From assembly GCF_038502225.1 (NCBI RefSeq), contig NC_091374.1, positions 10,721,481 through 10,785,480 on the forward strand: a stretch of DNA of 64,000 nt, read 5' to 3'. Shown here one piece after another: positions 46,661 to 60,382 of the stretch. Each line of letters starts with the position of its first letter. Position 1 is the stretch's first letter. Position numbers and translations under genes: made by a program. Below the pieces are notes generated by a model. It ran no database searches, had not been told where the DNA came from, and saw only the letters and a program-made list of their open reading frames with translations. This stretch comes from Cherax quadricarinatus (taxonomy: Eukaryota > Arthropoda > Malacostraca > Decapoda > Parastacidae).

Positions 46661-48508
46661 TTGTGTAGTGGTAGACTTGGCTTCGTGTTCCACGGTAGTG
46701 AAGTGGAAGACTTGGCTTCGTGTTCCACGGTAGTGAAGTGGTAAACTTGGCTTCGTGTTCCACGGTAGTGTAGTGGTAGACTTGGCTTGGTGTTCCATGG
46801 TAGAGTAGTGGTAAACTTTGCTTCGTGTTCCACGGTGGTGTAGTGGGAGACTTGGCTTCGTGTTCCACGGTAGTGTAGTGGGAGACTTGGCTTCGTGTTC
46901 CACGGTAGTGTAGTGGGAGACTTGGCTTCGTGTTCCACGGTAGTGTAGTGGGAGACTTGGCTTCGTGTTCCACGGTAGTGTAGTGGTAGACTTGGCTTCG
47001 TGTTCCATGGTAGTGTAGTGGTAGACTTGGCTTCGTGTTCCACGGTAGTGTAGTGGTAAACTTGGCTTCGTGTTCCACGGTAGTGTAGTGGTAAACTTGG
47101 CTTCGTGTTCCACGGTAGTGTAGTGGTAGACTTGGCTTGGTGTTCCACGGTAGTGTAGTGGTAGACTTGGCTTCGTGTTCCACGGTAGTGTAGTGGTAGA
47201 CTTGGCTTGGTGTTCCACGGTAGTGTAGTGGTAAACTTGGCTTCGTGTTCCATGGTAGTGAAGTGGTAAACTTGGCTTCGTGTTCCACGGTAGTGAAGTG
47301 GTAGACTTGGCTTGGTGTTCCACGGTAGTGTAGTGGTAGACTTGGCTTGGTGTTCCACGGTAGTGTAGTGGTAGACTTGGCTTGGTGTTCCACGGTAGTG
47401 TAGTGGTAGACTTGGCTTGGTGTTCCACGGTAGTGTAGTGGTAGACTTGGCTTCGTGTTCCACGGTAGTGAAGTGGTAGACTGGGCTTCGTGTTCCACGG
47501 TAGTGTAGTGGGAGACTTGGCTTCGTGTTCCAGGGTAGTGAAGTGGTAGACTTGGCTTTGTGTTCCACGGTAGTGAAGTGGTAGACTTGGCTTCGTGTTC
47601 CACGGTAGTGAAGTGGTAAACTTGGCTTCGTGTTCCACGGTAGTGTAGTGGTAGACTTGGCTTCGTGTTCCACGGTAGTGTAGTGGTAGACTTGGCTTTG
47701 TGTTCCACGGTAGTGAAGTGGTAAACTTGGCTTCGAGTTCCACGGTAGTGTAGTGGTAGACTTGGCTTCGTGTTCCACGGTAGTGTAGTGGTAAACTTGG
47801 CTTCGTGTTCCACGGTAGTGTAGTGGTAAACTTGGCTTCGTGTTCCACGGTAGTGTAGTGGGAGACTTGGCTTCGTGTTCCACGGTAGTGTAGTGGGAGA
47901 CTTGGCTTCGTGTTCCACGGTAGTGTAGTGGTAGACTTGGCTTCGTGTTCCACGGTAGTGTAGTGGTAAACTTGGCTTCGTGTTCCACGGTAGTGTAGTG
48001 GTAAACTTGGCTTCGTGTTCCACGGTAGTGTAGTGGTAGACTTGGCTTGGTGTTCCACGGTAGTGTAGTGGTAAACTTGGCTTCGTGTTCCACGGTAGTG
48101 TAGTGGTAGACTTGGCTTCGTGTTCCACGGTAGTGTAGTGGTAAACTTGGCTTCGTGTTCCACGGTAGTGAAGTGGTAAACTTGGCTTCGTGTTCCACGG
48201 TAGTGTAGTGGTAGACTTGGCTTCGTGTTCCACGGTAGTGTAGTGGTAAACTTGGCTTCGTGTTCCACGGTAGTGAAGTGGTAAACTTGGCTTCGTGTTC
48301 CACGGTAGTGTAGTGGTAGACTTAGCTTCGTGTTCCACGGTAGTGTAGTGGTAGACTTAGCTTCGTGTTCCACGGTAGTGTAGTGGTAGACTTAGCTTCG
48401 TGTTCCACGGTAGTGTAGTGGTAGACTTAGCTTCGTGTTCCACGGTAGTGTAGTGGTAGACTTAGCTTCGTGTTCCACGGTAGTGTAGTGGTAGACTTGG
48501 CTTCGTCT
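46661..48508. repeat. 35-bp tandem repeat
   Basis: About 53 copies of CTTGGCTTCGTGTTCCACGG then TAGTGTAGTGGTAGA. The 35-bp unit lacks stops on the minus strand in every register, so all three minus frames are open for 560-610 codons with a 35-residue period. Variants: AAGTG, GGGAGA, TAAAC, TTGGTG. The rightmost six units share CTTAGC. Confidence 0.97.
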
Positions 48509-49494
48509 ATCACTGTAGCGAAACATTGAACTTTTTTTCATCTTCAGCGGAACAGCCATTCAAAAATGACCTGATGATTTACAATGAATTAAGCAACTGA
48601 TATCGCCAGGTGTTATCCTACGGTTTAAGAACTATGCTGTCAGCCAACTATACGTAATTTAAGGATAACAAACGTTAAAATAACTCAGCCAAAATTGAAA
48701 ACCTAAATATTTTTGTAGTCAACTCAGGTCGTTCAGCGAAAGCAACACATAAAAAAAAACAACGGTGTATTTTGAGAAGGCATTGGGAAGTATTAAGACG
48801 ACTGTATATGAGAGGTGTGAAGAGCCAAATGAACCTGGTGGAGTTCATTGCAAAGTCAGATAACACAAGACCTAGTGTCTTTCACACCGGGTACCTTGAT
48901 GCTGGTGAAGGGCTCTTGATCCATGGAATTATTATGGACTTTAGATACACTTAGGATACAGTCAATTTAAAGTCGCTTTAGCGAAGTTCTTGGGACAGTC
49001 AATCCAAGATCACTCTCGAGAGTGTTATGTGGACACAATCAACTCACATAACTGCTATGGGGGACAGCCAACCCAAGACTAATTTAAAAGAGCTGTTACG
49101 GGAAACTGTCAACCCAAGACTATTCTATAGAGTGTTATGGGGGACATAGTCAACCCAAAACCTGCTTAAATGTAAAATGAAAAAAAAAAAAAAAAAAAAA
49201 ACTCACGAGCATCTGAAGAATTCCAATAAAACACGAGATCCATTAAAGTTCCAAACACATTATGTTAAACGTATGTTTTTCCAATAAACTCCAAACATTA
49301 TACACAGCTCTCTCACTCCTTTCCCCAATTCCCACCCCAACACTTCTTGCCTAAGCTTACCTACTACAACTCAAGGGAGAACTTACATACTAAAGCTCAA
49401 TCATTTACGTATTACAATTCAAAGGTAAACTTACTCATTACACTCATACTTAAACTTGTTATGTAAATGGACCCAGATGCAACTAATGTGGCAT
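48509..49494. other. Mostly unassigned; retroposon scrap and A-tract
   Basis: 48888-48930 (GGTACCTTGATGCTGGTGAA, GGGCTCTTGATCCATGG) is a reverse ATT-family fragment. 48960-49160 holds four diverged ~60-bp repeats of the GGGACAGTCAACCCAAGACT type. An A-tract lies at 49178-49200. Confidence 0.5.
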
Positions 49495-49560
49495 TTTGCT
49501 GCGGTAACGTTTCACTCTCCAGGAGCTTTGTCAAAGCCTAACACTTTGTAGGTAATTCTA
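49495..49560 (-). ncRNA. Hammerhead-like motif, PLE-derived
   Basis: Minus strand, core 49504..49533: TTGACAA, A, GCTCC, TGG, AGAGT, GAAACGTTACC. GAAA is intact and stem II mostly pairs. Downstream (minus) AAAATGCCACATTAGTTGCA belongs to the same element. Confidence 0.5.
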
Positions 49561-49795
49561 CCACGCTTGAACTTGCCCATCATAAGTCATGGAGTAAACA
49601 TGTGTAACATCCTGTCGTGCATTATTTGTTGTTTGTTTAGTGTTCAAATATTACTGTTTATTATTAGGATTCTTATTATCACAATTAATATCTTTGTTCA
49701 TCTGTAACCGAGGTAATGTTGTATGAGAGGTGTTACACTATATGAGTGACCTGGGGTGGAGGTACCTGACGGTACCTGTACGGTGGGGGCACTTG

Positions 49796-49830
49796 TACTG
49801 TTCGTTATGCACTACATGCATAACGAACAG
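49796..49830. repeat. Perfect 15-bp-arm palindrome
   Basis: ACTGTTCGTTATGCA and TGCATAACGAACAGT around CTACA. Confidence 0.9.
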
Positions 49831-50425
49831 TGAGTGTGGCTACGATCTGGCAGACTGCTGAGTGCAGCCTTCCCTCGACCTCACTCACAAGATATATACA
49901 CCGAGAAGTGTATGTCTCTCAGTGTATATATGCTGAGGGTTGACTTCAATTCCTATTATAGGGATTAAAGTATTCTTGTCTGACGACGAAAATGTAACGT
50001 GCAGCCTTAGTCATCCAAGGGCAGATGATAGGCTTTGAACCCCATTAACCAACCTAATCACACTCGCCCAGAAGTCTGCAGTTGGCTATTCTCTGACAAT
50101 GAGGAAGGACATGAGTGATTGCTCTGTCTCCATGAACACGCAAACCCCTTTTTATGCAATGTCATTTTCGGGACGTAGAATGTGCAAGTTGCGTCTGCAA
50201 CGTGTCTACTGTTGCGCACTCAGGCTTAAGAAGAGTCTTGCTTCTGCATACCAAGTAGTGAGAACAGTTAGTATTTGCTCGGCTCTGTGAATTCAACCTA
50301 TTCTAGGAATGACTTGTGTTAGTCTAAGGTGCCTTGTTGGTGTCTACACTGTACTGTTGTTGGTTGTTTCGTTTGGACTGTAATAATAACACACTGTGCT
50401 GCATAGATGTAGTTTGACCAGATGG

Positions 50426-50431
<6 letters not shown>
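49831..50431. other. Unassigned sequence
   Basis: No gene or repeat recognised. Confidence 0.5.

Positions 50432-50473
<42 letters not shown>
50432..50473. repeat. (CA)n microsatellite
   Basis: About 42 bp of CA repeats. Confidence 0.96.
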
Positions 50474-50475
<2 letters not shown>

Positions 50476-50534
50476 CTCTGTGTTGACTTTGGGTCGCGGT
50501 CTAAAGTGTTACACAATTTGCTACTTCTATCTTA

Positions 50535-50712
50535 TTATTATTATCGCGGGAAGCGCTAAACCCGATGGGATTATTCAGCGCTTGTGTGTGGGGGGTGGGG
50601 GGGTGGGGGGGGTGGAAGGCATTCAGGCTTAATTCAGGGAGCCGGAGCACAGATCCAATTCACTAGATCAAGAGCCCCTCACGAGCATCAAGGAACTTCC
50701 CTTGAGGAGTCT
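50535..50712 (+). mobile_element. ATT-tailed retroposon, well-preserved copy
   Basis: TTATTATTATTATCGCGG, AGCGCTAAACCCGATGGG, CAGGCTTAATTCAGGGAGCC, CACTAGATCAAGAGCCCCTC, GAGCATCAAGGAACTTCCCT. A G-tract lies at 50588-50613. Confidence 0.75.
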
Positions 50713-51350
50713 GTGTATATTAAAATTTTTGCCTTCATTTAATTAGTCCAGTGCTGGGCTTAACATAATCATTACTTGTGAGTTGATTAACTTACATTTG
50801 GCTTCCATAATATACTTATAAATCAGATATCACTTTAGTTATGTTCTATCATGTGACTTTTGCTTCTCAGGCAGACTATAACTATATTTGTACAGGATCT
50901 CTTTGTTCGGTAAAACCAGGTGCATTTTACACTTCTTGTTTTACCAAGTCTCTATACTGGTGAATATAAGCAGGATTTTGGGTTTAAAGCCTTGAGATTG
51001 TTTGTCTACAAGAGTCCTGTTTTAGAAGCACAGGCAAGAATGTCTCACAGTGCTCGCTGTGACTCAGCACTAACTTCAAGATGGGAAGATGTGATAGGAC
51101 AGGAGATGAAAGTGAGAAAAGAGAGAGATAAAGAAATGGGAAGAGGAAGGAGAAAGGAGTAGAAGGCGAATGATGTGTAATGAGAAAGGGAGGTAAAAGA
51201 GTAAGAGAAGGAAGTGAGAGGGAATGAGAACAGGGGAATGAGAGATGGAGGATAGGGAGATGAGATTTAAGCGAGGAACTGAGAGAGAGACAGGAGAGGC
51301 AAGCCTGTAGTGCGTTAAATCAAGAAAGTTACCGGGAAAGAAAGTTATCG
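50713..51350. other. Unassigned; purine-rich right half
   Basis: 51090-51310 is GA-rich and imperfectly repetitive. No gene recognised. Confidence 0.5.
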
Positions 51351-54300
51351 TTCTAGTGTTCCACTCCACACCAGTGACGTGGTTGTGTGTTCCACTCCAC
51401 ACCAGTGACGTGGTTGTTGTGTGTTCCACTCCACACCAGTGACGTGGTTGTTGAGTGTTCCACTCCACACCAGTGACGTGGTTGTTGAGTTTTCCACTCC
51501 ACACCAGTGACGTGGTTGTTGTGTGTTCCACTCCACACCAGTGACGTGGTTGTTGAGTGTTCCACTAAACACCAGTGACGTGGTTGTTGAGTGTTCCACT
51601 CCACACCAGTGACGTGGTTGTTGAGTGTTCCACTCCACACCAGTGACATGGTCGTTGAGTGTTCCACTCCACACCAGTGACGTGGTTGTTGTGTGTTCAA
51701 CTCCACACCAGTGACGTAGTTGTTGAGTGTTCCACTCCACACCAGTGACGTGGTTGTTGTGTGTTCCACTCCACACCAGTGACGTGGTTGTTGTGTGTTC
51801 CACTCCACACCAGTGACGTAGTTGTTGAGTGTTCCTCTCCACACCAGTGATGTGGTTGTTGAATGTTCCACTCCACACCAGTGACGTGGTTGTTGTGTGT
51901 TCCACTCCACACCAGTGACGTGGTTGTTGTGTGTTCCACTCCACACCAGTGACGTAGTTGTTGAGTGTTCCACTTCAGTGACGTGGTTGTTGTGTGTTCC
52001 ACTCCACACCAGTGACGTGGTTGTTGTGTGTTCCATTCCACACCAGTGACGTGGTTGTTGTGTGTGTTCCACTCCACACCAGTGACGTAGTTGTTGAGTG
52101 TTCCACTCCACACCAGTGACGTGGTTGTTGAATGTTCCACTCCACACCAGTGACGTGGTTGTTGAGTGTTCCACTCCACACCAGTGACGTGGTTGTTGTG
52201 TGTTCCACTCCACACGAGTGACGTGGTTGTTGAGTGTTCCACTCCACACCAGTGACGTGGTTGTTGTGTGTTCCACTCCACACCAGTGACGTAGTTGTTG
52301 AGTGTTCCACTCCACACCAGTGACGTGGTTGTTGAATGTTCCACTCCACACCAGTGACGTGGTTGAGTGCTCCACTCCACACCAGTGACGTGGTTGTTGT
52401 GTGTTCCACTCCACACCAGTGACGTAGTTGTTGTGTGTTCCACTCCACACCAGTGACGTGGTTGTTGTGTGTTCCACTCCGCACCAGCGACGTTGTTGTT
52501 GAGTGTCTCTCCACACCAGTGACGTGATTGCTGAGTGTTCCACTCCACACCAGTGACGTGGTTGTTGAGTGTTCCACTCCACAACAGTGACGTGGTTGTT
52601 GAGTTCCACTCCACACCAGTGACGTGGTTGTTGTGTGTTCCACTCCACACCAGTGACGTGGTTGTTGAATGTTCCACTCCACACCAGTGACGTGGTTGTT
52701 GAGTGTTCCACTCCACACCAGTGACGTGGTTGTTGAGTGTTCCACTCCACACCAATGACGTGGTTGTTGTGTGTTCCACTCCACACCAGTGACGTGTTTG
52801 TTGAGTGTTCCACTACACACCAGTGACGTGGTTGTTGTGTGTTCCACTCCACACCAATGGCGTGGTTGTTGAGTGTTCCGCTCCACACCAGTGACGTGGT
52901 TGTTGTGTGTTCCACTCAACACCAGCGACGTTGTTGTTGAGTGTGTCTCCACACCAGTGACGTGATTGCTGAGTGTTCCACTCCACACCAGTGACATGGT
53001 TGTTGAGTGTTCCACTTCACACCAGTGACGTGGTTGTTGTGTGTTCCACTCCACACCAATCACGTGGTTGTTGAGTGTCTCTCCACACCAGTGACGTGGT
53101 TGTTGAGTGTTCCACTCCACACCAGTGACGTGGTTGTTGAATGTTCCACTCCACACCAGTGACGTGGTTGTTGAGTGTTCCACTCCACACCAGTGACGTG
53201 GTTGTTGTATGTTCCACTCCACACGAATGACGTGGTTGTTGAGTGTTCCACTCCACACCAGTGACGTGGTTGTTGTGCATTCCACTCCACACCAGTGACG
53301 TAGTTGTTGAGTGTTCCACTCCACACCAGTGACGTGGTTGTTGAATGTTCCACTCCACACCAGTGACGTGGTTGTTGAGTGTTCCACTCCACACCAGTGA
53401 CGTGGTTGTTGTGTGTTCCACTCCACACCAGTGACGTGGTTGTTGTGTGTTCCACTCCACACCAGTGACGTGGTTGTTGTGTGTTCCACTCCGCACCAGC
53501 GACGTTGTTGTTGAGTGTCTCTCCACACCAGTGACGTGATTGCTGAGTGTTCCACTCCACACCAGTGACGTGGTTGTTGAGTGTTCCACTCCACACCAGT
53601 GACGTGGTTGTTGAGTGTTCCACTCCACACCAGTGACGTGGTTGTTGTGTGTTCCACTCCACACCAGTGACGTGGTTGTTGAATGTTCCACTCCACACCA
53701 GTGACGTGGTTGTTGAGTGTTCCACTCCACACCAGTGAGGTGGTTGTTGAGTGTTCCACTCCACACCAATGACGTGGTTGTTGTGTGTTCCACTCCACAC
53801 CAGTGACGTGTTTGTTGAGTGTTCCACTACACACCAGTGACGTGGTTGTTGTGTGTTCCACTCCACACCAATGGCGTGGTTGTTGAGTGTTCCGCTCCAC
53901 ACCAGTGACGTGGTTGTTGTGTGTTCCACTCCACACCAGCGACGTTGTTGTTGAGTGTCTCTCCACACCAGTGACGTGATTGCTGAGTGTTCCACTCCAC
54001 ACCAGTGACATGGTTGTTGAGTGTTCCACTCCACACCAGTGACGTGGTTGTTGTGTGTTCCACTCCACACCAATCACGTGGTTGAGTGTCTCTCCACACC
54101 AGTGACGTGGTTGTTGAGTGTTTCACTCCACACCAGTGACGTGGTTGTTGAGTGTTCCACTCCACACCAGTGATGTGGTTGTTGAGTGTTCCACTCCACA
54201 CCAGTGACGTGGTTGTTAAGTGTTCCACTCCACACCAGTGACGTGGTTGTTGAGTATTCCACTCCACACCAGTAACGTATATGTTGTGTGTTCCTCTCCA

Positions 54301-54920
54301 AACCAGTGACGTGGTTGTTGAGTGTTCCACTCCACACCAGTAACGTATATGTTGTGTGTTCCTCTCCAAACCAGTGACGTGGTTGTTGAGTGTTCCACTC
54401 CACACCAGTGACGTGGTTGTTGTGTTCCACTCCACACCAGTGACGTGGTTGTTGAGTATTCCACTCCACACCAGTGACGTGATTGTTGAGTGTTCCACTC
54501 CACAACAGCAACTTGATTGTTGAGTGTCTCTCCATACCCGTGATGTGGTTGTTGAGTTCCACTCCACACCAGTGACGTGGTTGTTGAGTGTTCCACTCCA
54601 CACCAGTGACGTGGTTGTTGAGTGTTCCACTCCACACCAGTAACGTATATGTTGTGTGTTCCTTTCCACACCAGTGACGTGGTTGTTGAGTGTTCCACTC
54701 CACACCAGTGATGTGGTTGTTGTGTTCCACTCCACACCAGTGACGTGGTTGTTGAGTGTTCCACTCCACACCAGTGACGTGGTTGTTGAGTGTTCCACTC
54801 CACACCAGTGACGTGGTTGTTGAGTGTTCCACTCCACACCAGTGACGTGGTTGTTGAGTGTTCCACTCCACACCAGTGACGTGGTTGTTGAGTGTTCCAC
54901 TCCACACCAGTGACGTGGCT
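51351..54920. repeat. 34-bp tandem repeat with higher-order duplication
   Basis: About 105 copies of GTTCCACTCCACACCAGTGA then CGTGGTTGTTGAGT (GTGT for GAGT is common). Rare-variant blocks recur about 1,014 bp apart (52489/53499, 52753/53766, 52859/53874, 52921/53935, 53057/54071), showing a duplicated ~1.01 kb segment. A smaller duplication with GTAACGTATATGTTG sits at 54272, 54340 and 54649. All minus frames are open (up to 700 codons) because the unit lacks stops. Confidence 0.97.
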
Positions 54921-56067
54921 GCTATATACTCCACGCACGCCACACACCCTGGGTCCATCCACTACAGTGTCGATGCTACCCAACACTCGACGTCTCACTA
55001 ATACTTGTCGACACAGTTAACACTCATCACTCATCAACTGACAGTTAAGTCATCACCCAAAACCAACAACCATCAACTGACACAGTTAACACTCATTATG
55101 TTAGACTGACACTTGGGTATCACCCTAAATCCATAACATAATTAACTTAAGAGTGATTAACCTCACTGAGGGTTGGGTTAATCACTGCACTAGTTCACTG
55201 CACCAGTTTTGACAACTGGTAACTATCCACAAACTACTGAATTACTCTTCCCTTGTCAACATAATATTAAAATAATACACAAATACAATAATAAACAGGG
55301 GAACTAGAGACGAAGGATGGATGGGTTTAGGCAAACACGATGAAATTGACCATTACCTAAACACTTCAACAACTACACTAGGTTACTAACCTTACATTGT
55401 TAGAAATTAATTACGACACTGTATATAATTAGTAAATATCGCTATGCAGAAATGGAGCTACATTACTGGTGTGGAGTTGGTAGAGCCAAGCGGTATACAA
55501 ACTCTGTGGTACTCACAGTATATTTTCCCAGTCTTTTGCCAGAGTTGTATTCCATTATAGTCCATTTCTGACTCTCTCCTGCTTTTAGACTTATCTCTCT
55601 CTTCTCTTGCCGTTCTTGGCTTACTTAAAAAAAATCTACTGCTCCGCCTCCGGCTAAAAGTAATTATTTATACGTGTTTTGGTGCGTTCCCCATTAATAC
55701 CCATCAACCACCAGTGACAATCATCAATCGACACCAGTAAACATACATCACATTCACCACTCACTGTTCTCAGTTATCACTGAACTGGACTATCACTAGA
55801 CACTAATGATACTCCACACTCAATACGTCTGATGATCATCACTGGCCATGAATTATTCCTGCCACTCGAAAGGATTTTCACTCATCACTGGACACCTATG
55901 ATGATTCAAGATTAGATGAACCATAATCCAGGAGCCAAGATTCGATCCTTTTAGTAACAATTAGGTGAGCACAGCCGCCTGAACCAGCGGCATCTTTGAG
56001 TACTACCAGTGAGACTTTATTCTTATATTCAAGAGAGGTAATCAAGTTTAATTAATGAAAGGGAAGT
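54921..56067. other. Unassigned sequence
   Basis: ACTCATCAAC/ACACAGTTAACACTCAT-type short repeats at 55015-55095, otherwise unique. 55940-56010 has a weak tRNA-like arrangement on minus (AAGGATCGAATCTTGGC), too degenerate to call. Confidence 0.4.
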
Positions 56068-56125
56068 ATACCTGGAGGGGGTTTTGGGGGTCAACGCCCC
56101 TGCGGCCTGGTCAGTGACCAGGTAG
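56068..56125 (+). repeat. Dispersed repeat with GGGGTCAACGCCCC motif, copy 3 (short)
   Basis: TATACCTGGAGGGGGTTTTG, GGGGTCAACGCCCCTGCGGC, GTCAGTGACCAGG. Confidence 0.6.
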
Positions 56126-56127
56126 TT

Positions 56128-56165
56128 TTTATTCACAGAATCAAGTGCTTGATTCTGTGAATAAA
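56128..56165. repeat. Perfect 18-bp-arm palindrome
   Basis: TTTATTCACAGAATCAAG and CTTGATTCTGTGAATAAA around TG, just after repeat copy 3. Confidence 0.92.
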
Positions 56166-56819
<654 letters not shown>

Positions 56820-56839
56820 TATGTGAACTGAATAACAAA

Positions 56840-56945
56840 TTGAATGTGGACACATGTAATGTGGACACACATTATGTAATGTGGACACATGTAATTTGGA
56901 CACACATGTAATGTGGACACACATTATACAATGTAGACACACACT
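56840..56945. repeat. Short tandem repeat of AATGTGGACACA units
   Basis: Six units of AATGTGGACACATGT / AATGTGGACACACATT with small length changes. Confidence 0.85.
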
Positions 56946-57238
56946 AAGTACTGTTCGCCACCACAAGTTAACAATACTGTAACAATTTTAGAGACAAAAC
57001 ACTGAAGACTATAAAAATAAAAACAAATAGGAAGTAAACATTACAGCAAACACTACTATGTGGCAATGTTTACAGTGTTTTTAACTAATGACGAGAGGAT
57101 CTATCTTGTACTTCGTGTATCGTCATGTATCACAAGGATCCATCCAGTATCCACTCAGTCTCAAATATCATGAACTAACACAACTATATCGCCATTTTTC
57201 ACTCTCAGGGAAGACACTGATATAATATACTGGCGGTG
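56946..57238. other. Unassigned spacer
   Basis: AT-rich; nothing recognised. Confidence 0.5.
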
Positions 57239-57240
57239 TT

Positions 57241-57291
<51 letters not shown>
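57239..57291. repeat. (AAT)n microsatellite
   Basis: About 52 bp of AAT repeats at the tail side of the SINE that follows. Confidence 0.97.
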
Positions 57292-57560
57292 TTTTATATT
57301 TACAAGTACAAGTACAAGGTATACAGGCCTAGCTGACATCAATGGTTATGCAGTGCATTTCGGTCAAATTAGGTCAGTTTTGTCCCCAGGATGCGACCCA
57401 CACCACTCGGCTAACACCTACGTACCTATTTTACTGATAGGTGAACAAGGACAGCACGTGCCTTAAGGATATGCAACCTAATATTTTCAGCCGTACCAGG
57501 GATCGAACCACGGACCTGAATGTTTGAGTTCAGTGCGCTAGCAAGTGAACGCTAAACCTT
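57292..57560 (-). mobile_element. tRNA-derived SINE, family A relative, minus orientation
   Basis: Shares CCCCAGGATGCGACCCACAC, CGGCTAACACCTACGTACCT, TAGGTGAACAAGGACAGCA, CCAGGGATCGAACCACGGAC and the tRNA-like head with the copy at 60383, but has a different tail (TACAAGTACAAGGTATAC next to the AAT tract). Confidence 0.7.
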
Positions 57561-57734
57561 TGTGAATCATCAAGTTTTCTGTTAGGTTGCTAATCTTTTC
57601 CCATTAGGAACTTAAATATTTCTTCCTGGCATTCTGAGACTATGTAATCAATACCCAAGTATGACTTTTTTTGACTGAATGTATCTCAGATATACAAGAA
57701 ATTTAACACACACACTAGAATGTGTTCTTCAACC
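57561..57734. other. Unassigned spacer
   Basis: Nothing recognised. Confidence 0.5.
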
Positions 57735-58200
57735 TGCACATTCTCTCTGTACCTTCACATTCTCTCTGTAACTACACATTCTCTCTGTACCTTTACATTC
57801 CCTCTGTAACTACACATTCTCTCTGTACCTTCACATTCTCTCTGTAACTACACATTCTCTCTGTAACTACACATTCTCTCTGTAACTACACATTCTCTCT
57901 GTAACTACACATTCTCTCTGTACCTTCACATTCTCTCTGTAACTACACATTCTCTCTGTAACTACACATTCTCTCTGTAACTACACATTCTCTCTGTACC
58001 TTCACATTCTCTCTGTAACTACACATTCTCTCTGTACCTTCACATTCTCTCTGTAACTACACATTCTCTCTGTAACTACACATTCTCTCTGTAACTACAC
58101 ATTCTCTCTGTAACTACACATTCTCTCTGTAACTACACATTCTCTCTGTAACTACACATTCTCTCTGTAACTACACATTCTCTCTGTACCTTCACATTCT
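57735..58200. repeat. 19-bp tandem repeat
   Basis: About 24 copies of CTGTAACTACACATTCTCT with a CTGTACCTTCACATTCTCT variant. It runs without a gap into the 23-bp array, whose unit is the same sequence plus four bases. Confidence 0.95.
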
Positions 58201-60382
58201 CTCTGTACCCGCACAGTCTCCCACCCTGTACCTGCACAGTCTCACACCCTGTACCCGCACAGTCTCACACCCTGTACCTGCACAGTCTCACAACCTGCAC
58301 CCGCACAGTCTCACACCCTGTACCTGCACAGTCTCACACCCTGTACCTGCACAGTCTCACAACCTGTACCCGCACAGTCTCACACCCTGTACCTGCACAG
58401 TCTCCCACCCTGTACCCGCACAGTCTCACACCCTGTACCCGCACAGTCTCCCACCCTGTACGTGCACAGTCTCACACCCTGTACCCGCACAGTCTCACAC
58501 CCTGTACCTGCACAGTCTCACACCCTGTCCCTGCACAGTCTCACAACCTGAACCCGCACAATCTCACACCCTGTACGTGCACAGTCTCCCACCCTGTACC
58601 TGCACAGTCTCACACCCTGTACTTGCACAGTCTCACACCCTGTACTTGCACAGTCTACCACCCTGTACCTGCACAGTCTCACACCCTGTACCTGCACAGT
58701 CTCACACCCTGTACTTGCACGGTCTCCCACCCTGTACCTGCACAGTCTCACACCCTGTACTTACACAGTCTCACACCCTGTACTTGCACAGTCTCCCACC
58801 CTGTACCTGCACAGTCTCACACCCTGTACCTGCACAGTCTCACACCCTGTACTTGCACGGTCTCCCACCCTGTACCTGCACAGTCTCACACCCTGTACCC
58901 GCACAGTCTCCCACCCTGTACGTGCACAGTCTCACACCCTGTACCCGCACAGTCTCACACCCTGTACCTGCACAGTCTCACACCCTGTCCCTGCACAGTC
59001 TCACAACCTGAACCCGCACAATCTCACACCCTGTACGTGCACAGTCTCCCACCCTGTACCTGCACAGTCTCACACCCTGTACTTGCACAGTCTCCCACCC
59101 TGTACTTGCAGCCTCCCACCCTGTACTTACACAGTCTCACACCCTGTACTTGCACAGTCTACCACCCTGTACCTGCACAGTCTCACACCCTGTACCCGCA
59201 CAGTCTCACACCCTGTACTTGCACGGTCTCCCACCCTGTACCTGCACAGTCTCACACCCTGTACCCGCACAGTCTCCCACCCTGTACTTGCACAGTCTCA
59301 CACCCTGTACCCGCACAGTCTCACACCCTGTACTTGCACAGTCTCACACTCTGTACCCGCACAGTCTCACACCCTGTACTTGCACAGTCTCTCACCCTGT
59401 ACGTGCACAGTCTCCCACCGTGTACTTGCACAGTCTCACACTCTGTACCTGCACAGTCTCACACCCTGTACTTGCACAGTCTCACACCCTGTACCCGCAG
59501 TCTCACACCCTGCACTTGCACAGTCTCACACCCTGTACCCGCACAGTCTCACACCCTGTACTTGCACAGTCTCACACTCTGTACCTGCACAGTCTCACAC
59601 CCTGTACTTGCACAGTCTCACACCCTGTACCCGCACAGTCTCACACCCTGTACTTGCACAGTCTCACACCCTGTACCCGCACAGTCTCCCACCCTGCACT
59701 TGCACAGTCTCCCACCCTGTACGTGCACAGTCTCCCACCCTGTACTTGCACAGTCTCCCACCCTGCACTTGCACAGTTTCCCACCCTGTACTTGCACAGT
59801 CTCCCGCCCTGTACTTTCACAGTCTCCCACCCTGTACTTGCAGTCTCCCACCCTGTACCTGCACAGTCTCCCACCCTGTACCTGCACAGTCTCCCACCCT
59901 GTACTTGCACAGTCTCACACCTTGTACTTGCACAGTCTCCCACCTTGTACTTGCACAGTCTCACACCCTGTATTTGCACAGTCTCCCACCCTGTACCTGC
60001 ACAGTCTCCCACCCTGTACCTGCACAGTCTCCCACCCTGTACCTGCACAGTCTCCCACCCTGTACCTGCACAGTCTCCCACCCTGTACCCGCACAGTCTC
60101 ACACCCTGTACCTGCACAGTCTCACAACCTGTACCTGCACAGTCTCCCACCCTGTACCTGCACAGTCTCACACCCTGTACCTGCACAGTCTCCCACCCTG
60201 TACCTGCACAGTCTCACACCCTGTCCCTGCACAGTCTCACAACCTGTACCCGCACAATCTCACACCCTGTACTTGCACAGTCTCCCACCCTGTACTTGCA
60301 CAGTCTCCCACCCTGTACCTGCACAGTCTCCCACCCTGTACCTGCACAGTCTCACACCCTGTACCTGCACAGTCTCCCACCC
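58201..60382. repeat. 23-bp tandem repeat, left block
   Basis: About 95 copies of CTGTACCTGCACAGTCTC plus ACACC. Variants CTTGC, CCCGC, CGTGC in the middle and TCCCACC at the end are mixed. Every plus frame and most minus frames are open, giving spurious ORFs of several hundred codons. Confidence 0.97.

Noticed and set aside
46509..48373. Three overlapping minus-strand ORFs of 560-610 codons
   Set aside because: They are the three registers of a 35-bp unit that has no stop codon on that strand; there is no start context, domain or codon bias.
51345..54998. Minus-strand ORFs up to 700 codons
   Set aside because: Read-through of the 34-bp minisatellite in all frames.
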